A stretch of 64,000 nt of DNA from Caulobacter sp. RHG1 (GCF_013181195.1 NZ_SMZP01000003.1:248001-312000), one strand, 5' to 3'. Counted from the stretch's first letter, positions 54,295 to 63,740 are shown. Numbers and translations: made by a program. Notes: a model not told the origin generated them from the sequence alone.

Positions 54295-55169
54295 GCCGGC
54301 CTGGCCTGTCGGTACTCGCGCCAGGAAATGAACAGGGTCGAGGCCACGACGATCGCCGCCCCGACGAAGGTCGCAGGCTTGGGAACCTCGTGGAACAGCA
54401 GGAAGCCGGCGCCGACCGCGAAGACCAGCCGCGTATAGTCGATCGGGGCCATGACCGCCGCCTCGCCGGCCTGCATGCCCTTGATGTAAGCGCCCTGGGT
54501 CAGGGTGCCGATCACGCCCATGGCGGTCAGCAGGCCCAGGTCCGGCAGGGTCGGCCAGCGCCAGACGAACAGGGCCGGCGGGATGGCGAAGACCAGCCCC
54601 AGCACCGCAGCGTAGACCAGCAGCACGAACGGGCTGTGATCGCGGGTCATCACCTTCATGCCGGTGATGGTCAGGGCGAACAGCAGCGACGAGGCCAGGG
54701 CCGCGGCCTGCGGCCAGCCCAGCCAGGCTTCCACCCCGCCGGCGCCGGGTCGCAGCATGATCAGCACCCCCAGGAAGCCGACCAGGGCCGCGCTGATCCT
54801 CAGAGGCCCGATCGGCTCGCGCAGGACGAAGGCGGCCAGCGGCACCAGCCAAAGCGTCCGGGTGAACGACAGGGCGTTGGCGTCGGCCAGGGGCAGCTTC
54901 TGGTAGGCGTAGAAGCCTAGGATCAGCGCCAGCACCCCAGCGCTGGAGCGGAAGATGATGATGCCGGGCCGCGTGGTGCGGAAAGCGCCGCGCCAGTCGC
55001 GAGCGATCAGCGGCAGGAGCACGATCACCCCCGCCAGCTGCCGATAGAAGGTCTGCAGGGCGGCCGGATAGTCGTCGCCCAGGAACTTGATCAGGGTCGT
55101 CATCGCCGTGAAGCCGACCGCCGAGGCCAGCATCCACAGGGCGCCGCGAAGGTTCGGGGTGAGGGTCAC
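54282..55169 (-). CDS. EamA-family (DMT) transporter
   Basis: Ten-helix drug/metabolite permease of 295 residues with two EamA repeats. RGALWMLASAVGFTAMTTLI opens the first and VMAPIDYTRLVFAVGAGFLL typifies the second. The substrate is unknown. The GTG start overlaps the stop of the upstream SDR gene by four bases (GTGA), so the two are translationally coupled. Confidence 0.88.
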   Translation of the reverse strand: MTLTPNLRGALWMLASAVGFTAMTTLIKFLGDDYPAALQTFYRQLAGVIVLLPLIARDWRGAFRTTRPGIIIFRSSAGVLALILGFYAYQKLPLADANALSFTRTLWLVPLAAFVLREPIGPLRISAALVGFLGVLIMLRPGAGGVEAWLGWPQAAALASSLLFALTITGMKVMTRDHSPFVLLVYAAVLGLVFAIPPALFVWRWPTLPDLGLLTAMGVIGTLTQGAYIKGMQAGEAAVMAPIDYTRLVFAVGAGFLLFHEVPKPATFVGAAIVVASTLFISWREYRQARPAQSA

Positions 55170-56065
55170 CCCGCCCCGCCGGCGGCGATCAGCTGGGCGC
55201 GCATGGCCTCGGCCTGTTCGGGCGAGATGCCCATGGCCGCCAGGATCGGCGAGGGCGTCTTGACGTCCCAGGCGCTGCGCGGCCCCACCGTGATGCCGCC
55301 GTCGACGACGATGTGCGTACCGGTGACGAAGACCGAGTCGTCGCTGGCCAGGTAAAGGGCTGCGGCGGCGATGTCTTCGGGTAGGCCGGACTTCGGAATC
55401 GGCTGGATCTTGGGACCGATCGAGGCGACCTGGGCGGCCATCTGGTCGGCGACCTCGCGCGGCAGGCCCATCGACGCCCCGAAGATCGAGGTGGCGATCA
55501 GGCCCGGGCAGATGGCGTTGACCCGGATCTTCAGCGGCGACAGTTCGGCCGCGGCGCAGCGGCTCATATGGATCACGGCCGCCTTGGCCGCCGAATAGGC
55601 CAGCGGCCCGAAGCCCGCCTGCAGGCCGGCGATCGAGGCGGTGTTGATGATCGAGCCGCCGCCGCGCTTCAGCATCAGCGGCGTCGCGTGCTTCATGCCC
55701 ATGGCCGGACCGCGCACCAGCAAGGCGAAGGTCTTGTCCCAGCCGTCGGCGGTCAGTTCCTGAACCCCGGCCGGCGTGCCGCCATGGCCAGCGTTGTTGA
55801 AGAGAATGTCGAGGCCGCCGAACGCGCTCTCGGCCTGGGCCATGGTCGCGGCCAGATCATCATCGGCGGTGACGTCGCAGCGCTGGAAGCGGACCTTGTC
55901 GGGGAAACGCTGCTCCAGCATGCGCCCCTTCTCGTCCTGCAGGTCGGCGGCGACGACGCACGCCCCTTGCGCGACGAACAGCTCGACCGCGCCCAGCCCG
56001 ATGCCCGAGCAGCCGCCAGTGACGACGGCGACCTTGCCGTCCAGACGTCCAGGCTTGGTGTCCAT
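55166..56065 (-). CDS. SDR-family oxidoreductase
   Basis: Classical short-chain dehydrogenase of 299 residues. The Rossmann motif is VTGGCSGIGLGAVELF; Asp/Glu after strand 2 (VVAADLQDEKG) suggests NAD preference; NNAG is present; the catalytic Ser...Tyr-x-x-x-Lys reads NTASIAGLQ...YSAAK. A C-terminal extension (ILAAMGISPEQAEAMRAQLI) is unusual but common in some subgroups. The substrate is unknown. It is the first gene of an SDR-EamA pair, with a palindrome upstream. Confidence 0.88.
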   Translation of the reverse strand: MDTKPGRLDGKVAVVTGGCSGIGLGAVELFVAQGACVVAADLQDEKGRMLEQRFPDKVRFQRCDVTADDDLAATMAQAESAFGGLDILFNNAGHGGTPAGVQELTADGWDKTFALLVRGPAMGMKHATPLMLKRGGGSIINTASIAGLQAGFGPLAYSAAKAAVIHMSRCAAAELSPLKIRVNAICPGLIATSIFGASMGLPREVADQMAAQVASIGPKIQPIPKSGLPEDIAAAALYLASDDSVFVTGTHIVVDGGITVGPRSAWDVKTPSPILAAMGISPEQAEAMRAQLIAAGGAG

Positions 56066-56105
56066 GGGAAATTCCTCCGCGACCCCGGCCTCTCAGCGGG
56101 CCGAG

Positions 56106-56118
56106 TGATCAATGATCA
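56106..56118. promoter_or_regulatory. TGATCA-A-TGATCA palindrome upstream of the SDR-EamA operon
   Basis: Two TGATCA hexamers separated by one base form a 13-bp palindrome 40 bases upstream of the SDR start. It is a candidate operator. No local regulator gene is evident. Confidence 0.35.
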
Positions 56119-56176
56119 TATTCGCGGAGCAAACAGATGTTGGCTAGGGGTCTATCCCTGTCCAACCTTGGGAAAA

Positions 56177-56368
56177 TCAGGCCGGACGGCGAACCAGCGG
56201 CTGCAGCAGGCGGCCCAGATGGGTGATGCCCAGCCACAGCATGCACGGCACGAGCAGCACGGCCCAGGCTAGGCCCAGTCCGACCAGGCCCACAGCCGCG
56301 ACGGCGCGGTGCGCAAAGCCGGAGCGCTCCTTGGCCTCCAGCGTCATGACACGAATATCCAGGCCCAT
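56177..56368 (-). CDS. Small membrane protein downstream of the WecG/TagA gene
   Basis: Sixty-three residues, not recognised. The short N-terminus MGLDIRVMTLEAKERSGFAH leads into one long hydrophobic stretch (AVAAVGLVGLGLAWAVLLVP, continuing CMLWLGITHLG), enough for one or two membrane passes, and ends basic (RRPA). The frame extends to 56485, inside the neighbouring gene; I prefer the ATG at 56368, which has GGGGG just upstream. It lies 52 bp after the glycosyltransferase gene on the same strand, so co-expression is likely. Confidence 0.6.
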   Translation of the reverse strand: MGLDIRVMTLEAKERSGFAHRAVAAVGLVGLGLAWAVLLVPCMLWLGITHLGRLLQPLVRRPA

Positions 56369-56420
56369 TATCCCCCAAGCCCCTCTTTGGAGATCACGAA
56401 CGCGCTTACTGAAATCGACA

Positions 56421-57353
56421 TTAGCGCGCGCCTTCGTTTCGTGCACGCATTTGCTCCCAGCGCGCGTTTTCCGCGGCTCGGACATCGCCCGCCGGTCCGC
56501 GTCGACCGATGGCCCGCGCCAGGTCTCGGCAAGCCGGACCGACCAGCGACCACGGCTCGACGCAGTAGCGCGAGAACAGGCGCTGCGGATCGATCATCAG
56601 GCGGAACAGCCATTCCATGCCCATCGGCCCCATCCAGCGCGGCGCAGCCTGCTGGACGCCCGCCTCGTAGTCGAAGGCGCCGCCGACGGTGAAGGTCGCG
56701 GCCGGTCCGTAGGCCTTGTGGTTCTCCAGCGTCCAGATCTCCTGGCGCGGCATGCCCATGCCGACCAGCACGATATCGGGCTGGTAGTCTCGGATCTTGG
56801 CGACCACCGCCTCGTTCTCGGCCGAGCCGGCGGTGACGTCGAAATAGCCGTGGTGGCTGGCGATCTGCGCCGCCGGATAGTCCTGATGGATGCGCTCGAT
56901 GGCCTTCTCGGCCACGCCCGGGGCGCCGCCGACGAAGAAGACCTTCCAGTTCTTGCGCGCCGCCAGCGCCCAGAAGTCGTCGCGCCAGTCCAGATAGGTG
57001 CAGCGATGGAAGCGCCGGCTGGCCCGGCCGACCAGGCGCGCCCAGAAGATCAGCGGCACGGAATCGACCTCGATGAGGTCGGCCGCCTCGTAGAACTCAC
57101 CGATCTGGTGGTCCTTGCCGATCAGGTACAGGCTGTGGAGGTTGTGATTGGCGACGATCGCGCTCTGGCCCGCCGCCAGCTTGCCGGTGACGAAGTGAAA
57201 GACTTCCTCGGGGCGCACCAGATCCATCGTCCCGCCCAGCACCTGCACCCGCTCCTCGGGGCGCCGGTTCAAGCGGAACGGACGGCGCGGCGCGGCCAGG
57301 GCCGTATCGCCCCCGCCGCTCGACGCACCGCCTTGTTCATTCTGGACGAACAT
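56421..57353 (-). CDS. WecG/TagA/CpsF-family glycosyltransferase, HfsJ-like
   Basis: GT26 glycosyltransferase of 310 residues that adds a sugar (ManNAc(A)-type in the family) to a lipid-linked intermediate. AIVANHNLHSLYLIGKD, ADLIEVDSVPLIFWARLVG, WKVFFVGGAPGVAEKA, VLVGMGMPRQEIW and the C-terminal MGMEWLFRLMIDPQRLFSRY are all family hallmarks. The ATG at 57353 has AGGAGA nine bases upstream; a GTG at 57383 has none. Caulobacter HfsJ, needed for the holdfast adhesin, belongs to this family and lies near a MHYT-GGDEF-EAL gene; orthology here is a reasonable but unproven guess. Confidence 0.85.
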   Translation of the reverse strand: MFVQNEQGGASSGGGDTALAAPRRPFRLNRRPEERVQVLGGTMDLVRPEEVFHFVTGKLAAGQSAIVANHNLHSLYLIGKDHQIGEFYEAADLIEVDSVPLIFWARLVGRASRRFHRCTYLDWRDDFWALAARKNWKVFFVGGAPGVAEKAIERIHQDYPAAQIASHHGYFDVTAGSAENEAVVAKIRDYQPDIVLVGMGMPRQEIWTLENHKAYGPAATFTVGGAFDYEAGVQQAAPRWMGPMGMEWLFRLMIDPQRLFSRYCVEPWSLVGPACRDLARAIGRRGPAGDVRAAENARWEQMRARNEGAR

Positions 57354-57412
57354 CGCCGCAGGTCTCCTAATCTCGAAGAGCACTCTGCGGCGGGTATCCT
57401 GTTTCTTTCGCT

Positions 57413-57451
57413 AAAAAGGATACTTAGCGGGATTTAACCAAGTCCCGCTAA
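57413..57451 (-). terminator. Intrinsic terminator of the quinone oxidoreductase gene
   Basis: TTAGCGGGA (57424-57432) and TCCCGCTAA (57443-57451) form a perfect 9-bp stem with a 10-base loop. On the minus strand it follows the oxidoreductase stop at 57457 and is followed by TTTTT (57413-57417). It separates that gene from the glycosyltransferase gene downstream. Confidence 0.75.
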
Positions 57452-57456
57452 CCACT

Positions 57457-58455
57457 CTATTCAACGGTGATGACAACCTTGCCCATGGCCTTCCGGCTGG
57501 AGAGGTGGGCGATCGCGTCGCCGGCGCGGGCCAACGGGAAACGCTCGGAAACGTACGGCCTGATCTTGCCGGCCGCATAGAGGTCCATCAGCTCCTTGAG
57601 GTTCTGCGCGTGCCCCTTCGGATCGCGCGCCACCGCCGCGCCCCAGAACACCCCGACGATGTCGCACGACTTCAACAGCGTGAGATTCAACGGGATTTTC
57701 GGGATGCCCGACGGGAATCCGATGACCAGGAAGCGGCCGTTCCAGCCCGCAGCCCGGATCGTGGCCTCGGAATAATCGCCGCCGACCGCGTCATAGGCGA
57801 TGTCCCAGCCATTGGGTCCGCAGGCGTCCTTGATCAGGCCGGCCAGCGCCTTCTGGCCGTCCTTGTCGAACGGTCCGCGCGGATAGACGACGCCGCTGTC
57901 GGCGCCGTGCTTGATGGCCAGATCGACCTTCTCCTGGCTGGAGGCTGCGGCAATAACGCGCACCCCCATCGCCTTGCCCAGCTCCACCGCGGCCAGACCG
58001 ACGCCGCCCGCGGCGCCCAGGACCAGCAGGGTCTCGCCGGCCTTCGCGTGGGCGCGGTCCTTAAGAGCGTAGTACGAGGTGCCGTAGGTCAGGACGAAGG
58101 CCGCGGCCTCGTCGAAGGGCATGTTGTCCGGGATAGAAGTGCAGCGCTGCTCTTCCAGGGCCAGCTTCTCGGCGAAACCGCCCCAGCCGGTCGAGGCCAG
58201 AACGCGGTCGCCGACCTTGAAGCGGGTCACGCCTTCGCCGACCGCCGCGATCACGCCCGACACCTCGCCGCCCGGCGCGAACGGCCGCGGCGGCTTGAAC
58301 TGGTACTTGTCCTCGATGATCAGCACGTCGGGATAGTTCACCCCGCACGCCTTGACGTCGATCAGCACCTGGCCGGGTCCCGCAACGGGATCGGGCAGCT
58401 CTTCCAGCACCAGGGTCTCGGGTCCGCCGACCGCCTTGCTGAGCACCGCCTTCAT
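57457..58455 (-). CDS. NADPH:quinone oxidoreductase / zinc-type alcohol dehydrogenase-like protein
   Basis: MDR-superfamily oxidoreductase of 332 residues without zinc cysteines. VKACGVNYPDVLIIEDKY and the GROES-like domain lead to the NADPH-binding VLGAAGGVGLAAVELGKA, then AAASSQEKVDLAIKHGAD. The C-terminal RPYVSERFPLARAGDAIAHL is typical of quinone oxidoreductases (QorA-like). The electron acceptor and substrate are unknown. Single-gene unit ended by the intrinsic terminator at 57413-57451. Confidence 0.9.
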   Translation of the reverse strand: MKAVLSKAVGGPETLVLEELPDPVAGPGQVLIDVKACGVNYPDVLIIEDKYQFKPPRPFAPGGEVSGVIAAVGEGVTRFKVGDRVLASTGWGGFAEKLALEEQRCTSIPDNMPFDEAAAFVLTYGTSYYALKDRAHAKAGETLLVLGAAGGVGLAAVELGKAMGVRVIAAASSQEKVDLAIKHGADSGVVYPRGPFDKDGQKALAGLIKDACGPNGWDIAYDAVGGDYSEATIRAAGWNGRFLVIGFPSGIPKIPLNLTLLKSCDIVGVFWGAAVARDPKGHAQNLKELMDLYAAGKIRPYVSERFPLARAGDAIAHLSSRKAMGKVVITVE

Positions 58456-58524
58456 CTCGCTTCTCCCGATATTTATCTTTAATCAAGCCGACGCTAGCGC
58501 GGGACGCGCGGCCAAGGAAGCAGA

Positions 58525-59403
58525 ATGTCAAACAAACGTTTTAGTCTCGCGCTGCATGGCGGCGCAGGGGCCAAGCCCGGCCATGACTACAGTGTCGAGA
58601 TCGCCCACATGCGCGGCCTGATCGAGGCCGCCCGCGAGCGGCTGGCCGCCGGGGCCAGCGCCCTGGACGTCGCGGTCGAGACCGTGGTCGGCCTGGAGGC
58701 CAGCGGCCTCTACATCGCCGGCAAGGGCGCCTCGCCCAACGCCGCCGGCGAGTACGAACTCGACGCCAGCCTGATGGACGGCGCCAGCCTGAAGGCCGGC
58801 TCGGTCGCCGCCCTGCAGGGCTTCAAGAGCCCGATCCTGGCCGCCCGCGCGGTGATGGAACAGACCCCGCACGTGATGCTGGCGGGTCAGGGCGCCATCG
58901 ACTTCGCCCGCGCCCAGGGGCTGGAGACGGTCGAGGATCCGCAGAGCTGGTTCACCCAGGCGGGCGCCTTCGAGGACAATCATCCGCCGGAGGCTCTGCC
59001 GACCGGCACCGTCGGCTGTGTGGTTCGCGATAACGAGGGTCGCCTGGCCGCCGCGACCTCGACGGCCGGCGTGTTCGGCAAGCTGCCGGGCCGGGTCGGC
59101 GACAGCCCGATCATCGGGGCCGGCGCCTGGGCCGACGGCCATGCCGCCGTCTCCTGCACCGGCCAGGGCGAGTACTTCATCCGCACCGCCGTTGGCGTCC
59201 AGATCGCCCACCGCATGCGGTTCGGCGGCGAGAGCCTGGAAGCGGCGGCGCAGGCGGCGATCCAGGGCGTGGCGGATCTGGGCGGTCATGGCGGGCTGGT
59301 CTCCGTGGATCGCGAGGGCAACGTGGCGATGCCGTTCGCGTCGAGCGGCCTGAAGCGCGCGGCGCTGTTGCTGGACGGGACGGTGATCAGCGAGGCGTTC
59401 TGA
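58525..59403 (+). CDS. Isoaspartyl peptidase/L-asparaginase (Ntn-hydrolase)
   Basis: Plant-type asparaginase / beta-aspartyl dipeptidase of 292 residues. [12 protein letters not shown] opens the protein and [20 protein letters not shown] is family-typical. Autocleavage is predicted before Thr162 in [13 protein letters not shown], which then acts as the nucleophile. [13 protein letters not shown] and [10 protein letters not shown] complete the active site. No signal peptide, so cytoplasmic. It is divergent from the oxidoreductase, 69 bp apart, and followed by the second copy of the 0.5-kb repeat element. Confidence 0.93.
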   Translation: MSNKRFSLALHGGAGAKPGHDYSVEIAHMRGLIEAARERLAAGASALDVAVETVVGLEASGLYIAGKGASPNAAGEYELDASLMDGASLKAGSVAALQGFKSPILAARAVMEQTPHVMLAGQGAIDFARAQGLETVEDPQSWFTQAGAFEDNHPPEALPTGTVGCVVRDNEGRLAAATSTAGVFGKLPGRVGDSPIIGAGAWADGHAAVSCTGQGEYFIRTAVGVQIAHRMRFGGESLEAAAQAAIQGVADLGGHGGLVSVDREGNVAMPFASSGLKRAALLLDGTVISEAF

Positions 59404-59405
59404 TC

Positions 59406-59516
59406 CGCCGTGCGTCCTTCGAGGCTCGCCTGCGGCTCGCACCTCAGGATGAGGAAATCAGAAGTCCCCTCATCCTGAGGCGCCCGCACAGCGGGCCTCG
59501 AAGGACGCACGGCGTC
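59406..59516. repeat. Palindromic intergenic repeat, family 3 (copy 2)
   Basis: Same outer arms TGCGTCCTTCGAGGC / GCCTCGAAGGACGCA and inner CTCAGGATGAGG / CTCATCCTGAGG as at 33819-33924. Relative to the adjoining 0.5-kb element, the inner part is flipped compared with copy 1. Confidence 0.85.
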
Positions 59517-60012
59517 TCGACCTCACGCGGCTTCGCCGCTGAAGGTGATGGGGAGGCGACGGAGCGGCCGGGCGAACCCGGAGACCGTATGGATTTGTGT
59601 GTTTCGGCTCGCGAGTCCGCTCCGCCAGGCTGTTCTTGTCCGTGAGGGCGGAGGGCGTGGGCCTTATCGGCCCGGGACTCCAAGAACCCCCGGACGGGCG
59701 CAGAGCAAGTCGATCGGCTACATCCGTCTCGACCCCGACGCTCCACGATAGGCGGCTTTAACGGTCACCGCCCTGTCGCTCCGCTGAAGGCTTTGGCCCC
59801 AGACGGCCTGTCACCCGTACGCGCTCCTAAAGAGTAAGCCGCACGACCTGACGGGGGCGCCGGGAACCGCCAGCGGCCCCGCTCAACCTATCCCCATCGC
59901 CGCTTTGGGCCGGATCCAAGCGCCCTCCCCTTGCGACGGGGACCAAGTGATTATGGGGCTGGGCTGAAGGCGGATCATTCAGCGGGGTGAAAATCGACAA
60001 GCCGTTGATTTC
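59511..60012 (-). repeat. 0.5-kb dispersed element, copy B (inverted relative to 33314-33829)
   Basis: Reverse-complement match to copy A over about 500 bases with scattered substitutions and no large gap. Conserved pairing potential includes CGGAGCGG (59559-59566) with CCGCTCCG (59617-59624), an inner CCGGG-CGAA-CCCGG hairpin, and GGCGG/CCGCC around 59752-59775. Both copies keep a 68-codon frame ending SKSIGYIRLDPDAPR (here 59545-59751, plus strand), but coding is doubtful because an overlapping antisense frame is equally kept. No transposase or terminal inverted repeats seen. The 254 bases that follow, up to pgm, hold a family 2 repeat. Confidence 0.8.
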
Positions 60013-60065
60013 GTTCGATCCGAAATTGCGAACGCCGAGCGTGTTTACGCTCCAATCCCCGTACT

Positions 60066-60171
60066 TGCCCCCTCCGCGCCTGCGGCGCTCCTCCCCCAGA
60101 GGGGGAAGACGGCCTGTCTGGCCCCTCCGGGGGCGGACGACCGCGCGCTGGCGCGCGGTCAGGTGGGGGCC
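60066..60171. repeat. Palindromic intergenic repeat, family 2 (copy 3)
   Basis: CCCCCTCCGCGCCTGCGGCG, CCCCCAGAGGGGGAAGACGG and CCCCTCCGGGGGCGGACGAC, as at 17875-17988, ending with GGTCAGGTGGGGGC. It lies just upstream of pgm. Confidence 0.8.
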
Positions 60172-60266
60172 TGTGCTGAGCGGCAAGTTGGCGCCCAGAG
60201 ATTCCCTTCCACGCTCCCAGCCTCTAAACAGTCACCGCCGCGCGCCTTTGCGTCGCAACATGACGG

Positions 60267-61913
60267 ATGATCTTGATGCACGACCGGGCTGGACTTCGCG
60301 CATTGCCGGAAGATCTCATCGACCTGGACGCCCTGTTGCGGGCCTATGTCGAGATCAAGCCGGACGTCTCCGATCCCGGCCAGAAGGTGGTGTTCGGCAC
60401 CTCCGGACACCGCGGCTCCAGCCTGGATGGCGGCTTCAACGAGAACCACATCCTGGCCATCACCCAGGCGGTCATCGAACACCGCGCCGCCCAGGGCGTG
60501 ACCGGTCCGATCTTCGTCGGCCGCGACACTCACGGCCTGTCGGAACCGGCCTTCCGCTCGGTGCTGGAAGTGCTGGCCGGCAACGGCGTCACCGCGCTGA
60601 TCGACGCCGACGGCGGCTACACCCCGACGCCGGCCGTGTCGCACGCGATCCTCACCCACAATCGCGCAAACGCAGCGCAAGCCGACGGCCTGCTGCTGAC
60701 CCCCTCGCACAACCCGCCACGCGACGGCGGCATCAAGTACAATCCCCCCAGCGGCGGTCCGGCCGACAGCAGCGCGACCTCGGCGATCGCCGCCCGCGCC
60801 AACGACCTGCTGGCCCAGAACCTGAATGGCGTGAAGCGCGTCAGCTTCGATGAGGCCCACAAGGCCGCCGGGCGCTACGACTTCCTGGGTCGCTATGTCG
60901 ACGACCTGCCCAGCGTCATCGACATCGAGACCATCCGCGCGGCCGGCGTGCGCATCGGCGCCGATCCGCTGGGCGGCGCGGCCGTCGCCTATTGGGGCGC
61001 GATCGCCGAGCGTCACCGGCTGAACCTGACCGTGGTCAACGACGCCGTCGACCCGCGCTGGGCGTTCATGCCGCTCGACACCGACGGCAAGATCCGCATG
61101 GACTGCTCGTCGCCCAAGGCCATGGCCAACCTGATCGAGATCATGAGCGGCGGCGCGGCCTATGACGTGGCGACCGGCAACGACGCCGACGCCGACCGCC
61201 ACGGCATCGTCACCCCCGACGGCGGACTGATGAACCCCAACCACTACCTGGCCGCGGCGATCTCGTACCTCTTCACCCACCGCCCGGGCTGGGGCGCGGA
61301 CGTCGCGGTCGGCAAGACCCTGGTCTCGTCCTCGATGATCGACCGCGTCGTGGCGGGCCTGGGTCGCCGCCTGCTCGAGGTGCCGGTCGGCTTCAAGTAT
61401 TTCGTGCCGGGCCTGCTGGACGGTTCGGTCGGCTTCGGCGGCGAGGAGTCGGCCGGCGCGGCCTTCCTGCGCCACGACGGCAGCGTGTGGACCACCGACA
61501 AGGACGGCCTGCAGCTGGCCCTGCTGGCCGCAGAGATCCAGGCCAAGACCGGCCAGAGCGCTAGCCAGCTCTACGCCGGCCTGACCGAGCAATACGGCGC
61601 CCCGGCCTATGCCCGCGTCGACGCCCCGGCCAGCCGCGAGGAAAAGACCCGTCTGGCCAAGCTCAGTCCCAGCGACGTCAGCGCTAAGACCCTGGCCGGC
61701 GAGCCGATCACCGACATCCTCACCGCCGCCCCCGGCAATGGCGAGGCGATCGGCGGCCTGAAGGTCTGCACCGCCAACGCCTGGTTCGCGGCCCGGCCGT
61801 CCGGCACCGAGGACGTCTACAAGGTCTATGCGGAGTCGTTCCTGGGTCCGGACCACCTGAAGCAGGTCCAGGCCGAGGCGCGTGACGTGGTGGCGGGGGC
61901 GCTGAAGGGCTGA
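60267..61913 (+). CDS. pgm: Alpha-D-glucose phosphate-specific phosphoglucomutase
   Basis: Interconverts glucose-1-phosphate and glucose-6-phosphate, feeding UDP-glucose and glycogen synthesis. The 548-residue length matches the E. coli Pgm class. [20 protein letters not shown] is near the N-terminus; the phospho-Ser loop [20 protein letters not shown] has the active Ser at about residue 147; the metal loop is NDADADRHG; the sugar loop [12 protein letters not shown]; and the phosphate-binding [10 protein letters not shown] is near the end. The first ATG is at 60267; the second, at 60276, is equally possible. Confidence 0.95.
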   Translation: MILMHDRAGLRALPEDLIDLDALLRAYVEIKPDVSDPGQKVVFGTSGHRGSSLDGGFNENHILAITQAVIEHRAAQGVTGPIFVGRDTHGLSEPAFRSVLEVLAGNGVTALIDADGGYTPTPAVSHAILTHNRANAAQADGLLLTPSHNPPRDGGIKYNPPSGGPADSSATSAIAARANDLLAQNLNGVKRVSFDEAHKAAGRYDFLGRYVDDLPSVIDIETIRAAGVRIGADPLGGAAVAYWGAIAERHRLNLTVVNDAVDPRWAFMPLDTDGKIRMDCSSPKAMANLIEIMSGGAAYDVATGNDADADRHGIVTPDGGLMNPNHYLAAAISYLFTHRPGWGADVAVGKTLVSSSMIDRVVAGLGRRLLEVPVGFKYFVPGLLDGSVGFGGEESAGAAFLRHDGSVWTTDKDGLQLALLAAEIQAKTGQSASQLYAGLTEQYGAPAYARVDAPASREEKTRLAKLSPSDVSAKTLAGEPITDILTAAPGNGEAIGGLKVCTANAWFAARPSGTEDVYKVYAESFLGPDHLKQVQAEARDVVAGALKG

Positions 61914-61926
61914 GGCTCTAAAAATG

Positions 61927-62032
61927 CGCTCATCCCCGCGAAAGCGGGGACCCAAGCCGAGTCCGAGGATCTGGCGAGGCGGCGCCCATTCCTGAATGTC
62001 CGCTTGGGTCCCCGCTTTCGCGGGGATGAGCG
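61927..62032. repeat. Palindromic intergenic repeat, family 1 (copy 3)
   Basis: CGCTCATCCCCGCGAAAGCG and its complement ending CGCGGGGATGAGCG form arms around a 45-base centre; the inner parts CCCAAGC and GCTTGGG also pair. It lies between pgm and lysS on the same strand and may end the pgm transcript. Confidence 0.8.
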
Positions 62033-62081
62033 GTTGTGGGGGACCTAGCCCTTCGCCGCATCAGCGCTTATACCGCCCCGC

Positions 62082-63740
62082 ATGTTTGAAGGCCTCTCCC
62101 CCCTCGCCCGCGAAGCCCGCTCCTGGCCGTTCGAGCAGGCGCGCGCCACCATCGCCCGCGTCCTGCGCGTGCGCCTCCCCGACCGCGCCGATCAGGAGGC
62201 CGCGAAAGCCCTGATCGAGGCCGGCAAGGCGGACGAGGCGGTGAAAGCCTATCCGGCGCTGGCCAAGGCGGTGATCTTCGAAACCGGCTATGGTCCGTCA
62301 GGCCTGCCGCACCTGGGCACGTTCGGGGAAGTGGCGCGCACGACCATGGTGCGCCAGGCCTTCCGCGCGCTGGTCGACGACCATATCCCCACGCGACTGA
62401 TCGCCTTCAGCGACGACATGGACGGCCTGCGCAAGGTTCCCGACAACATCGAGAACAAGCAGCCGCTGATCGAGGACCTGGGCAAGCCGCTGACCGTCGT
62501 CCGCGACCCGTTCGGCACCCATGACAGCTTCGGCGCCCACAACAACGCCCGCCTGCGCGCGTTCCTGGACGGCTTCGGCTTCGAGTACGAGTTCGTCTCC
62601 TCGACCGACTGCTACAAGGGCGGCCTGTTCGACGCGACCCTGCTGACCGCCCTGGAGCGCTTCGACGCCATCCAGAAGGTGATGCTGCCCACGCTCGGCG
62701 AAGAGCGCCGCGCGACCTATTCGCCGTTCCTTCCCGTCAGCCCGACCACCGGCAAGGTGCTGCAGGTCCCGACCCTGGAACGCAATGTCGAGAAGGGTAC
62801 GATCGTCTTCGAGGACGAGGACGGCTCGCGCGTCGAGGTCCCGGTCACCGGCGGCCACGTGAAGATGCAGTGGAAGCCCGACTGGGCCATGCGCTGGACC
62901 GCGCTGGGCGTCGACTACGAGATGTCGGGCAAGGACCTGATCGACTCGGTCAAGGCGTCGGGCGCGATCTGCAAGGCGCTGGGCGGGGTCCCGCCGGAAG
63001 GCTTCAACTACGAGCTCTTCCTGGACGAGAACAACCAGAAGATCTCCAAGTCCAAGGGCAACGGCCTGTCGATGGAGGACTGGCTGCGCTACGGCGCGCC
63101 CGAAAGCCTGTCGTACTACATGTTCCAGAGCCCCAAGTCGGCCAAGAAGCTCTATTTCGACGTCATCCCCAAGGCGACGGACGAATATCTGCAGCAGCTG
63201 GACGCCTATCAGCGCCAGGAGCCGGCCAAGCAGCTGGACAACCCCGTGTGGCACATCCATTCGGGCCGCCCGCCGCAGCACGGCTCGCCGGTGTCGTTCA
63301 GCCTGATGCTGAACCTGGTGTCGGCCGCCGACGCCTCGACCAAGGAAATCCTCTGGGGCTTCCTGTCGCGCTACATCCCGGGGGCCTCGGCCGAAACCCA
63401 GCCGCTGCTGGACCGCCTGGCCGGCTACGCGATCAACTATTACGAGGACTTCGTGAAGCCCACGAAGACCTTCCGCGCGCCCACCGACCAGGAGCGCGCG
63501 GCGATGCTGGACCTGCTGGCCAAGCTGAAGGCCATGCCGGCCGACGCGCCGGACGCCGAGCTGATCCAGAACGAGGTGTTCGAAGTCGGCAAGACCCACG
63601 GCTTCGATCCGCTTCGCGCCTGGTTCCAGGCCCTGTACGAGGTTCTCCTCGGCCAGAGCCAGGGCCCGCGCTTCGGCTCGTTCGCGGCGATCTTCGGCAT
63701 CGACCGGACCATCGCCTTGATCGAAGAGAAACTCGCCTAA
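62082..63740 (+). CDS. lysK: Lysyl-tRNA synthetase, class I (LysRS1)
   Basis: Charges tRNA(Lys) with lysine. This is the class I enzyme typical of archaea and many alphaproteobacteria, not the class II LysS of E. coli. It has 552 residues. The HIGH-like motif is [12 protein letters not shown] (about residues 70-81), and the KMSKS-like motif is KISKSKGNG at about 325. [16 protein letters not shown] and WALRY-type segments such as [18 protein letters not shown] are diagnostic of LysRS1. The C-terminal helical anticodon-binding domain ends [20 protein letters not shown]. Presence of class I and absence of a neighbour class II gene is normal for the group. Confidence 0.95.
   Translation: MFEGLSPLAREARSWPFEQARATIARVLRVRLPDRADQEAAKALIEAGKADEAVKAYPALAKAVIFETGYGPSGLPHLGTFGEVARTTMVRQAFRALVDDHIPTRLIAFSDDMDGLRKVPDNIENKQPLIEDLGKPLTVVRDPFGTHDSFGAHNNARLRAFLDGFGFEYEFVSSTDCYKGGLFDATLLTALERFDAIQKVMLPTLGEERRATYSPFLPVSPTTGKVLQVPTLERNVEKGTIVFEDEDGSRVEVPVTGGHVKMQWKPDWAMRWTALGVDYEMSGKDLIDSVKASGAICKALGGVPPEGFNYELFLDENNQKISKSKGNGLSMEDWLRYGAPESLSYYMFQSPKSAKKLYFDVIPKATDEYLQQLDAYQRQEPAKQLDNPVWHIHSGRPPQHGSPVSFSLMLNLVSAADASTKEILWGFLSRYIPGASAETQPLLDRLAGYAINYYEDFVKPTKTFRAPTDQERAAMLDLLAKLKAMPADAPDAELIQNEVFEVGKTHGFDPLRAWFQALYEVLLGQSQGPRFGSFAAIFGIDRTIALIEEKLA

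Noticed and set aside
59404..60266. Possible missed gene in the 860-bp gap before pgm
   Set aside because: The gap is accounted for by a family 3 palindrome, the 0.5-kb element and a family 2 palindrome; no convincing coding frame remains.
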